Positions 22,004 to 32,496 of a DNA stretch of 64,000 nt are shown here, piece by piece. Source of the stretch: Pseudomonas sp. LFM046 (lineage in GTDB: Bacteria; Pseudomonadota; Gammaproteobacteria; Pseudomonadales; Pseudomonadaceae). Below the pieces are notes generated by a model that was not told the DNA's origin, made no database searches, and saw nothing but the letters and a program-made list of their open reading frames with translations. A program made the position numbers and the translations under genes. Positions within the stretch are counted from its first letter, which is position 1. The number at the start of each line of letters is the position of its first letter. The DNA lies in assembly GCF_000949385.2 (NCBI RefSeq), contig NZ_JYKO02000001.1, positions 954,620-1,018,619 of the forward strand, given 5' to 3'.

Positions 22004-23116
22004 ATGCATTGCGAATCCCCGATCAAACGCCGCCCTTCGCGGAAAATCTGGGTTGGCTCGGTACCGGTGGGCGGTGATGCGCCCATCGCCGTGCAGAGCA
22101 TGACCAACACCGATACCTGCGACGTCGCCGCCACCGTTGGCCAGATCCAGCGCCTGGTGGACGCCGGCGTCGACATCGTCCGCATCTCCGTGCCCGACAT
22201 GGACGCCGCCGAAGCCTTCGGTCGCATCAAGCAGCAGGTCCAGGTGCCGCTGGTGGCGGATATCCATTTCGACTACAAGATCGCCCTGCGCGTCGCCGAG
22301 CTGGGCGTCGATTGCCTGCGCATCAACCCGGGCAACATCGGCCGCGAAGACCGTGTGAAGGCTGTGGTCGACGCCGCACGCGACAAGGGCATCCCGATCC
22401 GGATCGGCGTCAACGCCGGCTCCCTGGAGAAGGACCTGCAGAAAAAATACGGCGAGCCGACCCCGCAGGCGCTTGTGGAATCCGCCTTGCGCCACGTCGA
22501 GCACCTCGACAAGCTGGACTTCCAGGACTTCAAGGTCAGCGTCAAGGCGTCCGACGTCTTCATGGCCGTCGAGGCCTACCGCTTGCTGGCCAAGCAGATC
22601 GAGCAGCCCCTGCACCTGGGCATCACCGAAGCTGGCGGCCTGCGTTCCGGCACCGTGAAGTCCGCGGTAGGCCTGGGCATGCTGCTGGCTGAGGGCATCG
22701 GCGACACCATCCGCATCTCACTGGCGGCGGACCCGGTGGAAGAGGTCAAGGTCGGTTTCGACATCCTCAAGTCCCTGCACCTGCGTTCCCGTGGCATCAA
22801 CTTCATCGCCTGCCCGAGCTGCTCGCGGCAGAACTTCGATGTGGTCAAGACCATGAACGAACTGGAAGGGCGCCTCGAAGACCTGCTGGTGCCGATGGAT
22901 GTGGCTGTGATCGGCTGCGTGGTCAACGGCCCGGGCGAAGCCAAGGAAGCCCATATCGGGCTCACCGGCGGCACCCCGAACAACCTGGTCTACATCGACG
23001 GCAAGCCGGCGCAGAAGCTGAACAACGACAACCTGGTGGACGAGCTGGAACGGCTCATCCGCGAAAAGGCGGCCGCAAAGGCCGAAGCTGACGCGGCGCT
23101 GATCGCCCGCAGCTGA
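22004..23116 (+). CDS. ispG: 4-hydroxy-3-methylbut-2-enyl-diphosphate synthase
   Basis: Penultimate step of the MEP isoprenoid pathway. The 370-aa protein has an N-terminal TIM barrel ([17 protein letters not shown]) and a C-terminal [4Fe-4S] domain with [10 protein letters not shown] and a third Cys in [11 protein letters not shown]. Confidence 0.97.
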   Translation: MHCESPIKRRPSRKIWVGSVPVGGDAPIAVQSMTNTDTCDVAATVGQIQRLVDAGVDIVRISVPDMDAAEAFGRIKQQVQVPLVADIHFDYKIALRVAELGVDCLRINPGNIGREDRVKAVVDAARDKGIPIRIGVNAGSLEKDLQKKYGEPTPQALVESALRHVEHLDKLDFQDFKVSVKASDVFMAVEAYRLLAKQIEQPLHLGITEAGGLRSGTVKSAVGLGMLLAEGIGDTIRISLAADPVEEVKVGFDILKSLHLRSRGINFIACPSCSRQNFDVVKTMNELEGRLEDLLVPMDVAVIGCVVNGPGEAKEAHIGLTGGTPNNLVYIDGKPAQKLNNDNLVDELERLIREKAAAKAEADAALIARS

Positions 23117-23131
23117 AATTAAGGAACCTTC

Positions 23132-24421
23132 GTGAGCAAGACCCTGCAAGCCATTCGTGGCATGAACGACATCCTGCCGGAGCAGACGCCCATCTGGCGC
23201 TACCTGGAAAACACCCTGGCAGAGCTGCTGGATGGCTACGGCTACAGCGAGATTCGCATGCCGATTCTCGAGTTCACCGAGCTGTTCGCCCGTGGCATCG
23301 GCGAGGGCACCGATGTGGTCGACAAGGAGATGTACACCTTCCTCGACCGCAATGAAGAGTCCCTGACCCTGCGCCCCGAAGGCACAGCCGGCTGTGTGCG
23401 CGCCATGCTCGAGCACGGTCTCATCGGTGGTGGCCAGGTCCAGAAACTCTGGTACGCCGGCCCCATGTTCCGCTACGAGAAACCGCAGAAGGGTCGCTAT
23501 CGCCAGTTCCACCAGATGGGCGTGGAAGTCTTCAATCTGCCCGGACCGGACATTGACGCCGAGCTGATCGTGCTCACCTGGCGCCTGTGGAAAAAGCTCG
23601 GCCTGGCCGACTCCGTGACCCTGCAACTGAACAGCCTGGGCTCCAGCGAGGCCCGTGCCCGCTACCGCGACGCCCTGGTGGCCTACCTGCAGGAGCGCTA
23701 TGACCTGCTGGACGAAGACAGCCAGCGTCGCCTGACCACCAACCCGCTGCGCATCCTTGACAGCAAGAACGGTGGCACCCAAGCCCTGCTGGTGGATGCC
23801 CCGACCCTTCACGACTACCTGGACGAGGAATCCCTCGCCCACTTCGAAGGGCTCAAGGCGCGCCTGGATGCCGTGGGCATCCGTTACGAGATCAACCAGA
23901 AGCTGGTGCGTGGCCTGGACTACTACGGTCGCACCGTCATCGAGTGGGTGACCGACAAGCTCGGCGCCCAGGGCACTGTTTGCGCCGGCGGCCGTTACGA
24001 CGGCCTGGTCAGCCAGTTCGGCGGCAAGCCGACCCCGGGTGTGGGCTTCGCCATGGGCGTGGAACGCCTGGTGCTGCTGCTGGAAACCCTTGGCTTGGTG
24101 CCGGAAGAGCTGAACAACCCGGCCGACGTCTACATCTGCGCCTTCGGCGAAGCCGCCGAACTGGCCGCGCTAGGCCTGTCCGAGCGGTTGCGCGATGCCC
24201 TGCCAGGCCTGCGCCTGTTGGTCAATGCCGGTGGTGGCAGCTTCAAGAGTCAATTCAAGAAGGCTGACAAGAGCGGCGCCCGTTATGCCCTGATCCTGGG
24301 GGACGACGAGCTGACCAAGCGCGTGGTAGGTTTCAAGCCGCTGCGGGACGACAGCGAACAACAAAGCATTGCCTGGGATGCTCTTGCCGAGCATCTCGCA
24401 GCCTGCCTGAAACAGGCTTGA
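23132..24421 (+). CDS. hisS: Histidyl-tRNA synthetase
   Basis: Class II synthetase of 429 aa. Motif 2 is [13 protein letters not shown], the histidine motif is [15 protein letters not shown], motif 3 is [11 protein letters not shown] and the anticodon-binding domain follows residue 330. GTG start after AAGGAA. Family N-terminus [14 protein letters not shown]. Confidence 0.97.
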   Translation: MSKTLQAIRGMNDILPEQTPIWRYLENTLAELLDGYGYSEIRMPILEFTELFARGIGEGTDVVDKEMYTFLDRNEESLTLRPEGTAGCVRAMLEHGLIGGGQVQKLWYAGPMFRYEKPQKGRYRQFHQMGVEVFNLPGPDIDAELIVLTWRLWKKLGLADSVTLQLNSLGSSEARARYRDALVAYLQERYDLLDEDSQRRLTTNPLRILDSKNGGTQALLVDAPTLHDYLDEESLAHFEGLKARLDAVGIRYEINQKLVRGLDYYGRTVIEWVTDKLGAQGTVCAGGRYDGLVSQFGGKPTPGVGFAMGVERLVLLLETLGLVPEELNNPADVYICAFGEAAELAALGLSERLRDALPGLRLLVNAGGGSFKSQFKKADKSGARYALILGDDELTKRVVGFKPLRDDSEQQSIAWDALAEHLAACLKQA

Positions 24422-24452
24422 GCATTCAAAGATCAGGAGTACGGGGTTAAGC

Positions 24453-25091
24453 ATGCAGACCGAAGAAGAACAGATTGCGCAACTGAAGGACTGGTGGCAG
24501 CGCAACGGCAAGCCAATGCTCACTGGCGGCGCATTGGCGCTGGCCGTGGTCTTCGGTTGGCAGGCCTGGCAGAAGTACCAGAACAATCAAGCCCAGGGCG
24601 CATCCATCGTTTACCAGCAACTGCTGGAAACGGCTCTCAATCCCAGTGGCACGCCGGATGCCGCCAAGGTGGCGGAGCTCGCCGGCAAGCTGAAGAGTGA
24701 TTTCGGCGGCACCCATTACGCGCAATACGGCAGCCTGTTCGTGGCCAAGGTCGCAGTGGAGTCCGGCAAGCTGGATGATGCCGCGGCTGAGCTCAAGGCC
24801 GTGCTGGACAAGCCGGCCGACGCCACCCTGGGCGAGCTGGCCCGCCAGCGCCTGGCCCGTGTCCTGGCTGCCCAGGGCAAGGCCGAGGATGCGCTCAAGC
24901 TGCTGGAAGGCGACGCGGACAAGGCCTTCGTCGCCAGCCGCGAAGAACTCAAGGGCGACCTGCTGGTTCAGCTGGGCCGCACCGACGACGCACATGCTGC
25001 CTACCTGAAGGCGAAGGCCGCACTGCCCGAAGATGCTGCCGTAGGCGGCCTGCAGATGAAGCTCGACGACCTGGCAAAAGGGGATGCGTGA
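24453..25091 (+). CDS. yfgM: YfgM-family ancillary SecYEG protein
   Basis: Inner-membrane TPR protein that in E. coli binds PpiD and SecYEG and helps periplasmic folding. The 212-aa protein has a cytoplasmic start (TEEEQIAQLKDWWQRNGKP), one transmembrane helix (about 23-40) and periplasmic TPR-like repeats. Overlaps the bamB start. Confidence 0.9.
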   Translation: MQTEEEQIAQLKDWWQRNGKPMLTGGALALAVVFGWQAWQKYQNNQAQGASIVYQQLLETALNPSGTPDAAKVAELAGKLKSDFGGTHYAQYGSLFVAKVAVESGKLDDAAAELKAVLDKPADATLGELARQRLARVLAAQGKAEDALKLLEGDADKAFVASREELKGDLLVQLGRTDDAHAAYLKAKAALPEDAAVGGLQMKLDDLAKGDA

Positions 25092-26235
25092 CGTGATGCG
25101 CTGGAAGAATGCCGCAGTGCTCGCCCTGGCCATTCTGGCCGTGGGCTGCAGCAGCAACAGCAAGAAGGAACTGCCGCCGGCCGAACTGCCCGATTTCACT
25201 GAAGAGGTGAAGCTGGACAAGGGCTGGAGCCGCTCGGTTGGCGATGGCCAGGGCGAGAGCTACAACCTGCTGGTGCCCGCCGTCGATGGCGACACCATCT
25301 ATGCCTCCGACGTCAACGGCGAGGTCATGGCGATCAATCGCTTCAATGGCGACGTGATCTGGGAAAAGGATCTCGAACTGCCGGTTTCCGGCGCCGTCGG
25401 CGTTGGCTACGGCCTCGTCATGCTCGGCACCCTCAAGGGCGAAGTGATCGCCCTGGACGCCAGCAACGGCGAAGAGAAGTGGCGCGCCCGCGTCAACGGC
25501 GAAGTCCTGGCCCCGCCGGCCAACAACGGTGATGTCGTTGTGGTGCAGACCCAGAACGACACCCTGTTCGGCTTCGACGCGGCCACCGGCAACCAGCGCT
25601 GGATCTTCGAGAACACCCCGGCGGTGCTGACCCTGCGTGGTACTGGCGCGCCGATCGTGACCAACAACCTGGCCGTGGCCGGTCTTTCCACCGGCAAGGT
25701 GCTCGCCCTGGATATCCAGCGCGGCATTCCGGTCTGGGAACAGCGCGTCGCCATTCCCCAGGGCCGCTCCGAACTGGATCGTGTCGTGGATATCGACGGC
25801 GGCCTGCTGCTGTCCGGCGGCACCCTCTACATGGTCACCTACCAGGGCCGTGTTGCCGCCCTCGACCTGGAAAGCGGTCGCGTGCTCTGGCAGCGCGAGG
25901 CGTCCAGCTACGCTGGCGTCGCCCAGGGCTTTGGCAACGTCTACGTGAGCCTGGCCAATGGCACCGTGGAAGGCGTGGACGAGCGCTCCGCGTCCGCTCT
26001 CTGGAGCAACGACGCCCTGGCTCGCCGTCAGTTGTCCGCTCCGGAGGTCTACTCCAGCTACGTGGTCGTGGGTGACTTCGAAGGCTACCTGCACCTGATG
26101 AGCCAGGTGGATGGCCACTTCGTCGGTCGCGTGAAGATCGACGGCGACGGCCTGCGTGCCCGCCCGTTGGTTGTCGGTGACTGGATGTATGCCTTTGGCA
26201 ACGGCGGCAAGCTGGTTGGCCTGACCATCCGCTAA
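25084..26235 (+). CDS. bamB: Outer-membrane assembly lipoprotein BamB
   Basis: Lipoprotein of the Bam complex. The 383-aa protein has lipobox LAVGC (Cys near 22) and an eight-bladed beta-propeller built of PQQ-like repeats such as GDVIWEKDLE, GEEKWRARV and GNQRWIFEN. The first ATG (25084) overlaps yfgM; an ATG at 25096 is an alternative with little effect on the signal peptide. Confidence 0.95.
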   Translation: MRDVMRWKNAAVLALAILAVGCSSNSKKELPPAELPDFTEEVKLDKGWSRSVGDGQGESYNLLVPAVDGDTIYASDVNGEVMAINRFNGDVIWEKDLELPVSGAVGVGYGLVMLGTLKGEVIALDASNGEEKWRARVNGEVLAPPANNGDVVVVQTQNDTLFGFDAATGNQRWIFENTPAVLTLRGTGAPIVTNNLAVAGLSTGKVLALDIQRGIPVWEQRVAIPQGRSELDRVVDIDGGLLLSGGTLYMVTYQGRVAALDLESGRVLWQREASSYAGVAQGFGNVYVSLANGTVEGVDERSASALWSNDALARRQLSAPEVYSSYVVVGDFEGYLHLMSQVDGHFVGRVKIDGDGLRARPLVVGDWMYAFGNGGKLVGLTIR

Positions 26236-26252
26236 GCTGAAGCTTGATATTC

Positions 26253-26285
26253 GGCCGCTGCCGTGTACCGGCAGCGGCCTTTGTG
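26253..26285 (+). terminator. Terminator after bamB
   Basis: Eleven-base perfect stem GGCCGCTGCCG/CGGCAGCGGCC with a TGTAC loop, followed by TTTGTG. Confidence 0.8.
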
Positions 26286-26313
26286 TTTTCTGAAATAACG
26301 AGTGGAGAGCCTC

Positions 26314-27792
26314 ATGGTTCCCGTAATTGCCCTGGTGGGGCGGCCCAACGTCGGCAAGTCCACCCTGTTCAACCGCCTGACCAAGACCCGCAATGCGATC
26401 GTCGCGGAGTACGCAGGTCTGACCCGTGACCGCCAGTACGGCGAGGCGAAGTGGCAGGGTCGCACCTACATCGTCATCGACACCGGCGGTATCTCCGGCG
26501 ACGAAGAAGGCATCGACGCCAAGATGGCCGAGCAGTCCCTGCAGGCCATCGAGGAAGCCGATGCGGTGCTCTTCATGGTCGACTCCCGCGCCGGCATGAC
26601 CGCCGCCGACCAGATGATTGCCGAGCACCTGCGCAAGCGGAACAAGCGCAGCTTCCTGGTCGCCAACAAGGTCGATACCGTCGACCCCGACATCGCTCGC
26701 GCCGAGTTCAGCCCCCTGGGCCTGGGCGACGCCCTGCCGATCGCCGCTGCCCACGGCCGTGGCATCAGCCACATGCTGCAAGCCGCCTTGGGCGAGTTCC
26801 CCCGTGACGAGGGCGCCGAGGACGAGGAAGCCGCCGAGGGGGAAGTGGTCGCTGAAGGCGAAGAGGCCAAGCGCATCCCCGGCCCGAGCGAGAAAGATGG
26901 CATCAAGATCGCCATCATCGGCCGCCCGAACGTGGGCAAGTCCACCCTGGTCAACCGCATGCTCGGTGAAGAGCGGGTGATCGTGTACGACCAGGCTGGC
27001 ACCACCCGTGACAGCATCTACATCCCCTTCGAGCGTAACGAAGAGAAGTACACGCTGATTGACACCGCCGGTGTGCGCCGTCGCGGCAAGATCTTCGAAG
27101 CGGTGGAAAAGTTCTCGGTGGTGAAAACCCTGCAGGCCATCCAGGACGCCAACGTGGTGATCTTCGTGATGGACGCCCGCGAGGGCGTGGTGGAACACGA
27201 CCTCAATCTGCTGGGCTTCGTGCTGGAAACCGGCCGCGCGCTGGTGATCGCCCTGAACAAGTGGGACGGCATGGAGCCGAGTGAACGCGACTACGTGAAG
27301 ACTGAGCTGGAGCGCCGGCTGTTCTTCGTCGACTTCGCCGACATCCACTTCATTTCCGCGCTTCATGGCACCGGCGTCGGCCACCTGTACAAGTCGGTGC
27401 AGGACTCCTTCCGCTCGGCCATTACCCGCTGGCCGACCAGCCGCCTGACCCAGATCCTCGAGGACGCGGTACAGGAGCACCAGCCGCCGCTGGTCAACGG
27501 TCGCCGCATCAAGCTGCGCTACGCCCACCTGGGTGGCGCCAACCCGCCGCTGATCGTGATCCACGGCAATCAGGTGGAGTCGGTACCCAAGTCGTACTCG
27601 CGCTACCTGGAAAACACCTACCGGCGCGTGCTCAAGCTGGTCGGCACGCCGATCCGCATCGAGTACAAGGGCGGCGAAAACCCCTACGAGGGCAAGAAAA
27701 ACACCCTCACCGAGCGTCAGGTGAACAAGAAGCGTCGCCTCATGTCGCACCACAAGAAGGCCGAGAAGAAGCGCCGCGACAAGAAACGCTGA
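26314..27792 (+). CDS. der: Ribosome biogenesis GTPase Der (EngA)
   Basis: Tandem-GTPase 50S assembly factor. The 492-aa protein has two G domains, each with GRPNVGKST, joined by an acidic linker (about 165-195), and a C-terminal KH-like domain ending in a Lys/Arg-rich tail. I use the ATG at 26314 ([12 protein letters not shown]) behind GGAGAG; the ATG 12 bases upstream lies within the Shine-Dalgarno region. Confidence 0.96.
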   Translation: MVPVIALVGRPNVGKSTLFNRLTKTRNAIVAEYAGLTRDRQYGEAKWQGRTYIVIDTGGISGDEEGIDAKMAEQSLQAIEEADAVLFMVDSRAGMTAADQMIAEHLRKRNKRSFLVANKVDTVDPDIARAEFSPLGLGDALPIAAAHGRGISHMLQAALGEFPRDEGAEDEEAAEGEVVAEGEEAKRIPGPSEKDGIKIAIIGRPNVGKSTLVNRMLGEERVIVYDQAGTTRDSIYIPFERNEEKYTLIDTAGVRRRGKIFEAVEKFSVVKTLQAIQDANVVIFVMDAREGVVEHDLNLLGFVLETGRALVIALNKWDGMEPSERDYVKTELERRLFFVDFADIHFISALHGTGVGHLYKSVQDSFRSAITRWPTSRLTQILEDAVQEHQPPLVNGRRIKLRYAHLGGANPPLIVIHGNQVESVPKSYSRYLENTYRRVLKLVGTPIRIEYKGGENPYEGKKNTLTERQVNKKRRLMSHHKKAEKKRRDKKR

Positions 27793-27810
27793 TCCCGTCC
27801 GGACCGGAAG

Positions 27811-27835
27811 AGGGCGCCTGTGGGCGCCCTTTTTC
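27811..27835 (+). terminator. Terminator of der
   Basis: AGGGCGCC/GGCGCCCT stem, TGTG loop and T5. Confidence 0.88.
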
Positions 27836-27873
27836 ATTCCCAGGGCCTCACTTTGGGCGGAATCCATTCTTTC

Positions 27874-27938
27874 GTAGGAGCGAGCTCTGCTCGCGATTGG
27901 CGCGGGCACAACGTTTCGCGAGCAGAGCTCGCTCCTAC
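27874..27938. repeat. Inverted pair of REP-like palindromic repeats
   Basis: Two 23-base units (27874-27896 and 27916-27938) are perfect reverse complements, each containing GTAGGAGCGAGC and ending CTGCTCGCGA in one orientation. They are separated by 19 bp. This is the BIME arrangement of REP elements common in Pseudomonas intergenic DNA. Confidence 0.85.
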
Positions 27939-28017
27939 AGGGGTATTCCTGTGGTCGCGAAACCCCCTCAAGGCTTAAGCTATGGCCCTCTTCCCAGTCG
28001 TCTACAGCCGGATTGCA

Positions 28018-29166
28018 ATGATCACCAGCAAGCTGCCCAACGTCGGCACCACCATCTTCACTCGCATGTCCCAGCTCGCCGCGGAAACCGGCGCCATCAA
28101 CCTGTCCCAGGGCTTTCCCGATTTCTCCGCGCCCGCCGCGCTCTGCGAAGCGGTAGGCCGGCACATTGCCGCCGGGCACAACCAGTACGCCCCCATGACC
28201 GGCCTGCCGGCACTGCGCGAGCAAGTGGCGGCCAAGGTGGCGGCCTTCTACGGTCGCCAGGTCAGTGCCGACACTGACGTGACCATCACCCCCGGCGCCA
28301 CCGAGGCGATCTTCTGTGCCATCCAGGCGGTGGTGCGCGCCGGCGACGAGGTGATCGTCCTCGACCCCAGTTACGACAGCTATGAGCCGTCGGTGGAGCT
28401 GGCCGGCGGGCGCTGCGTGCATGTTCCGCTGGCACTGCCGGGCTTCTCCATCGACTGGCAGCGCATGCAGGACGCCCTGAGCCCGCGCACCCGCATGATC
28501 ATCATCAACAGCCCCCACAACCCGAGTGGCGCGTTGATTTCCCGCGCCGAACTGGACCAGTTGGCGGCGCTGATCCGTGACCGCGATATCTATCTGGTCT
28601 CGGACGAGGTCTACGAGCACCTGGTATTCGATGGCGTCGGCCACGTCAGCGTACTGGCCCACGACGAGCTCTACGCCCGTTCTTTCGTGGTCAGTTCCTT
28701 TGGCAAGACCTACCACGTGACCGGCTGGAAAACCGGCTATGTGGTCGCCCCGCCGGCGCTCTCCGCCGAGCTGCGCAAGGTCCACCAGTACGTGAACTTC
28801 TGCGGCGTCACCCCGTTGCAGTGGGCCCTGGCCGACTTCATGGGCGCTCACCCGGAGCACCTGGCCGAACTGCCTGGCTTCTACCAGGCCAAGCGTGACC
28901 TGTTCTGCGACCTGCTGTCCGGCTCCCGTTTCCGCTTCACCCGCGCCGCCGGCACCTATTTCCAACTGGTGGATTACAGCGCCATCCGCGATGACCTCGA
29001 CGACGTGGCCATGTCCGAATGGCTGACCCGCGAGCATGGGGTCGCCGCGATTCCTGTCTCGGTGTTCTACCAGCAGGCGCCCAAGGACCTGCGTCTGGTG
29101 CGCTTCTGTTTCGCCAAACGTGAGGAGACGCTGCGCCAGGCAGCGGAGAAGCTATGCGCGATCTGA
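28018..29166 (+). CDS. 2-oxoacid (methionine/glutamine-type) aminotransferase, class I/II
   Basis: PLP aminotransferase of the YbdL / kynurenine aminotransferase group. The 382-aa protein has the PLP lysine in SFGKTYHVTGWK, and NSPHNPSG and SDEVYEHLVF blocks. I start at MITSKLPNVGTTIF; 12 more upstream codons are in frame. It overlaps the next gene by 13 bp. Pairing with an omega-amidase suggests glutamine-dependent transamination that recycles methionine or other 2-oxoacids, the amidase clearing 2-oxoglutaramate; this is inference from known pairs. Confidence 0.85.
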   Translation: MITSKLPNVGTTIFTRMSQLAAETGAINLSQGFPDFSAPAALCEAVGRHIAAGHNQYAPMTGLPALREQVAAKVAAFYGRQVSADTDVTITPGATEAIFCAIQAVVRAGDEVIVLDPSYDSYEPSVELAGGRCVHVPLALPGFSIDWQRMQDALSPRTRMIIINSPHNPSGALISRAELDQLAALIRDRDIYLVSDEVYEHLVFDGVGHVSVLAHDELYARSFVVSSFGKTYHVTGWKTGYVVAPPALSAELRKVHQYVNFCGVTPLQWALADFMGAHPEHLAELPGFYQAKRDLFCDLLSGSRFRFTRAAGTYFQLVDYSAIRDDLDDVAMSEWLTREHGVAAIPVSVFYQQAPKDLRLVRFCFAKREETLRQAAEKLCAI

Positions 29167-29948
29167 CGACGCTGCCTGACCTCAAGCTGGCCCTGGTGCA
29201 GACCACCCTGGCCTGGCACGACTGCACCGCGAACCACGCCCATTTCGAGGCACTGCTGGAGCAGGCAAAAGGTGCTGACCTGGTCATCCTGCCGGAGATG
29301 TTCACCACGGGATTCTCGATGGATTCGGCGGTGCTCGCCGAGCCTGAACAAGGGCCGACCCACGCCTGGCTGCGTGAGCAAGCCCGACGCCTGGACGCGG
29401 TGATCACCGGCAGCGTCATCATCCAGGCCGCGGATGGCAGCCATCGTAATCGACTGCTCTGGGCGCGCCCGGACGGCGAGGTGCTGCACTACGACAAGCG
29501 GCACCTGTTCCGCATGGCCGGTGAGCACAAGCATTACACACCGGGCGAGACCCAGGCGCTGTTCGAACTCAAGGGCTGGCGGGTGCGTCCGTTGATCTGC
29601 TACGACCTGCGTTTCCCGGTGTGGAGCCGCGACCCGCACGACACCGACCTGCTGCTCTATACCGCCAACTGGCCGGCTGCACGTCGTCATCACTGGAACC
29701 GCCTGCTCCCGGCACGTGCCATCGAGAACCTCTGCTACGTGGCGGCCGTGAATCGCGTGGGCACTGACGGTAAGGGCCACGCCTACAGCGGCGACAGTCA
29801 GGTGCTGGATTTCCAGGGCGAAAGCCTGCTGGACGCCGGCGAAGCTGACGGCGTCTTCCAGGTGAGCCTGGCCGCTAGCGATCTGGCCGCCTACCGCGAG
29901 CGCTTCCCGGCGATGCGCGATGCCGACGACTTCGACCTGCACCTCTGA
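29154..29948 (+). CDS. Omega-amidase / carbon-nitrogen hydrolase (YafV/Nit2-like)
   Basis: Nitrilase-superfamily hydrolase of 264 aa with the full Glu-Lys-Cys triad: Glu in LPEMFTTGF, Lys in YDKRHLFRM and Cys in PLICYDLRFP. The closest described activity is hydrolysis of 2-oxoglutaramate or 2-oxosuccinamate. Translationally coupled to the aminotransferase upstream. Confidence 0.86.
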   Translation: MRDLTTLPDLKLALVQTTLAWHDCTANHAHFEALLEQAKGADLVILPEMFTTGFSMDSAVLAEPEQGPTHAWLREQARRLDAVITGSVIIQAADGSHRNRLLWARPDGEVLHYDKRHLFRMAGEHKHYTPGETQALFELKGWRVRPLICYDLRFPVWSRDPHDTDLLLYTANWPAARRHHWNRLLPARAIENLCYVAAVNRVGTDGKGHAYSGDSQVLDFQGESLLDAGEADGVFQVSLAASDLAAYRERFPAMRDADDFDLHL

Positions 29949-29963
29949 TGCCGAGAGGGTCCC

Positions 29964-30329
29964 ATGAGTGAACACAAGCCGCTGCCCGCCCAAGGAAACC
30001 TGCTCGTGGCAGGCGAGAAGGTCTACAACACGCCGGTGGAAGTCACGCTTGCGGTGATTGGTGGCAAGTGGAAGTCGGTGCTGCTCTATCACCTGATGCC
30101 GGAATCTCGGCGTTTCTCCGAGCTGAAGCGGCTGGTGCCCGGCATCACCGAAAAGATGCTGACCCAGCAACTACGGGAACTGGAGCGCGATGGCATCGTA
30201 TCGCGCACCGTCTACGCCGAAGTGCCGCCGCGTGTGGAGTATCGCCTGACCGAGCACGGGACCAGCCTCAAGCCGGTGCTGGACTCCATGTGCGCCTGGG
30301 GCAAGTGCCACTGGCAGCAGCAGGGATAG
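29964..30329 (+). CDS. HxlR-family transcriptional regulator
   Basis: Winged-helix regulator of 121 aa with the family block ALxVIGGKWK-like VTLAVIGGKWKSVLLYHL, then FSELKRLVPGITEKMLTQQL as recognition region, and a C-terminal YRLTEHG wing. There is no Cys in the N-terminal redox position seen in some members. Sixteen bp after the amidase, so probably in the same transcript. Confidence 0.85.
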   Translation: MSEHKPLPAQGNLLVAGEKVYNTPVEVTLAVIGGKWKSVLLYHLMPESRRFSELKRLVPGITEKMLTQQLRELERDGIVSRTVYAEVPPRVEYRLTEHGTSLKPVLDSMCAWGKCHWQQQG

Positions 30330-30339
30330 TCGGACTCGT

Positions 30340-30453
30340 CCGGATGGCGATGCGCACGGCGCACCCTACCGGCACGGCTTCTGCGTAGGCTGCGCTGTGC
30401 GCACCGGCGTTTCTCCCCCATAAACGAAAACCCCGCCGAATGGCGGGGTTTTT
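30340..30453. terminator. REP-like sequence followed by bidirectional terminator hxlR / leuA
   Basis: Bases 30340-30405 contain two copies of a GC-rich GTGCGC...CACCCTAC-like unit typical of pseudomonad intergenic repeats. CCCCGCC/GGCGGGG with a GAAT loop (30431-30448), flanked by A4 and T5, is a good terminator for both converging genes. Confidence 0.75.
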
Positions 30454-30469
30454 CTTTGCTGTTTCAGCC

Positions 30470-32140
30470 TCAGGCCGCTTCGGCCTCGGCCTGGCTCAGC
30501 GCGCGATTGAGGGCGCTGAACAGGGCACGGAAGCTCGCCGTGGTGAGGTTCTCGTCGATGCCGATCCCGTGCAGGGCACGACCGCCGTTGACGCGCAGTT
30601 CGATATAGGCCGCGGCCTTGGCGTTGGTGCCGGCGCCGATGGCGTGCTCCGAGTAATCCATGATCTCCACCTTCACCGGCAGGCTGGCGACCAGGGCTTC
30701 CAGCGGGCCCTTGCCCATGCCGCGCAGGTGCTGGGTTTCGCCCTTGACCTGGACTTCGATGTCGACGGCGCTGGTGCCGTTCTCTTCCTGCAGTCGATGA
30801 CCCTTCAGGGTGAACGGGGTGGTGGCCTGCAGGTATTCGGCGTCCAGCAGCTTGTAGATCTGCTCGGCAGTCATTTCCAGGCCCAGGCGGTCGGTTTCCT
30901 TCTGCACCACCTGGCTGAACTCGATCTGCATGCGGCGCGGCAGGCTAATGCCGTATTCCTGCTCCAGCAGGAAGGTGATGCCGCCCTTGCCAGACTGGCT
31001 GTTCACGCGGATTACCGCTTCGTAGCTGCGGCCGATGTCGGCCGGGTCGATCGGCAGGTACGGCACTTCCCACAGGGCGTCGTCCTTCTGCTGGGCGAAG
31101 CCCTTGCGGATCGCGTCCTGGTGGGAGCCGGAGAAGGCGGTGTGCACCAGGTCGCCCACATAGGGGTGACGCGGGTGAACCGGCAGTTGGTTGCACTCTT
31201 CCACCACCTTGCGCACGGCGTCGATGTCGGAGAAGTCCAGCTGCGGGTGCAGGCCCTGGGTGTACATGTTCAGCGCCAGGGTTACCAGGTCGACGTTACC
31301 GGTGCGCTCACCGTTGCCGAACAGGCAGCCTTCCACGCGGTCAGCACCGGCCATCAGGCCCAGTTCGGTAGCGGCGACGCCGGTGCCACGGTCGTTATGG
31401 GTGTGCAGGCTGATGATGACCGAGTCGCGGCGGCTGACGTGGCGGCCGAACCATTCGATCTGGTCGGCGTAGACGTTCGGGGTGGCGCACTCAACGGTAG
31501 CCGGCAGGTTGAGGATGATCTTGTTCTCGGGAGTCGGCTGCCAGACGTTGATCACGGCGTCGCAGACTTCCACGGCGAAGTCCAGCTCGGTGGAACTGAA
31601 GATTTCCGGGGAGTACTGGAAGGTCCAGTCGGTTTCCGGCTGCTTGGCGGCCAGTTCCTTGATCAGGGTGGCGGCCTTCACGGCGATGTCGACCACGCCG
31701 GCCTTGTCCTGGTTGAAGACGATGCGGCGGAAGGACGGCGCGGTGGCGTTGTAGACGTGGACGATGGCCTTCTTCGCGCCCTTCAGGGATTCGAAGGTGC
31801 GGGTGATCAGGTCTTCGCGGGCCTGGGTCAGCACCTGGATGGTCACGTCGTCCGGGATGTGGCCACCTTCGATCAGCTCACGGACGAAGTTGAAATCGGT
31901 GTCCGAAGCGGAGGGGAAGGCCACCTCGATTTCCTTCAGGCCCACTTTCACCAGGGTCTTGAAGAAACGCATCTTCTTCTGCGCGTCCATCGGCTCGATC
32001 AGCGACTGGTTGCCGTCACGCAGGTCCGAGCTGCACCAGATCGGCACTTCGGTGATGGTCTTCGATGGCCAGGTGCGATCCGGCAGGTTGATGGCCGGGA
32101 ACGGACGGTACTTGTTGGACGGGGCTTTCAGCATGCTCAT
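30470..32140 (-). CDS. leuA: 2-isopropylmalate synthase
   Basis: First committed step of leucine synthesis. The 556-aa protein begins [14 protein letters not shown]; the catalytic block [15 protein letters not shown] lies near residue 40, [11 protein letters not shown] follows, and the C-terminal LeuA allosteric dimer domain starts about residue 430. This is the long LeuA type of pseudomonads. Start chosen at 32140 with AGGA upstream. A possible leader peptide lies 77 bp before it. Confidence 0.95.
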   Translation of the reverse strand: MSMLKAPSNKYRPFPAINLPDRTWPSKTITEVPIWCSSDLRDGNQSLIEPMDAQKKMRFFKTLVKVGLKEIEVAFPSASDTDFNFVRELIEGGHIPDDVTIQVLTQAREDLITRTFESLKGAKKAIVHVYNATAPSFRRIVFNQDKAGVVDIAVKAATLIKELAAKQPETDWTFQYSPEIFSSTELDFAVEVCDAVINVWQPTPENKIILNLPATVECATPNVYADQIEWFGRHVSRRDSVIISLHTHNDRGTGVAATELGLMAGADRVEGCLFGNGERTGNVDLVTLALNMYTQGLHPQLDFSDIDAVRKVVEECNQLPVHPRHPYVGDLVHTAFSGSHQDAIRKGFAQQKDDALWEVPYLPIDPADIGRSYEAVIRVNSQSGKGGITFLLEQEYGISLPRRMQIEFSQVVQKETDRLGLEMTAEQIYKLLDAEYLQATTPFTLKGHRLQEENGTSAVDIEVQVKGETQHLRGMGKGPLEALVASLPVKVEIMDYSEHAIGAGTNAKAAAYIELRVNGGRALHGIGIDENLTTASFRALFSALNRALSQAEAEAA

Positions 32141-32217
32141 GGGGCAAATCCTTTTTACTGCGGGCCGTTGGATGATCGGCCAGGCATTGAAATCGGCGGA
32201 TGTGGCGGAGGCGGGTT

Positions 32218-32295
32218 TCAGCCACGCAGTCGGGGGCTGACCAGTCGCAGGCAGGCGTGTTGACGCAGAAGGAAGAGGGTGTGTGCGGTTTTCAT
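32218..32295 (-). CDS. Putative leuA leader peptide
   Basis: A 25-codon frame starting [12 protein letters not shown] and ending RLRG lies between the leuA upstream region and leuA. Six of 25 residues are Leu (positions 7, 9, 10, 16, 18, 23) and five are Arg. A Leu-rich short ORF before leuA suggests translation-coupled attenuation. A clear terminator hairpin between it and leuA is not obvious (only a GGCC repeat around 32170), and the ribosome binding site is weak. Confidence 0.5.
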   Translation of the reverse strand: MKTAHTLFLLRQHACLRLVSPRLRG

Positions 32296-32496
32296 AGGGG
32301 CTAACCCTATTCATCGTGAGTGAATATGGCAAGCATCGCGGAAAAAATGGTGAAAAAGAGCGCAAGAATCTGCAATGGGTGATTTTATTGCGTCAGGTTG
32401 GCAAGTTGCTTGATCTGATTGCGCGGGTGGTTCGGGGCGGGGCAGCCCGCTTGCGAAAAGCCCGGCACCGGGCAATTCGCGAGCAGGAGCCGTCCT
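32296..32496. other. Intergenic region leuA / mechanosensitive channel
   Basis: Holds the upstream region of leuA (minus strand; no convincing -35/-10 pair) and, at about 32415-32485, GC-rich inverted blocks resembling degenerate REP sequence. No gene seen. Confidence 0.4.

Noticed and set aside
24949-29037. 1362-codon open frame on the minus strand
   Set aside because: It lies opposite bamB, der and the aminotransferase, which are clear genes. It has no start signal and the amino-acid pattern of a high-GC shadow frame (His, Gln, Asp, Gly, Val rich).
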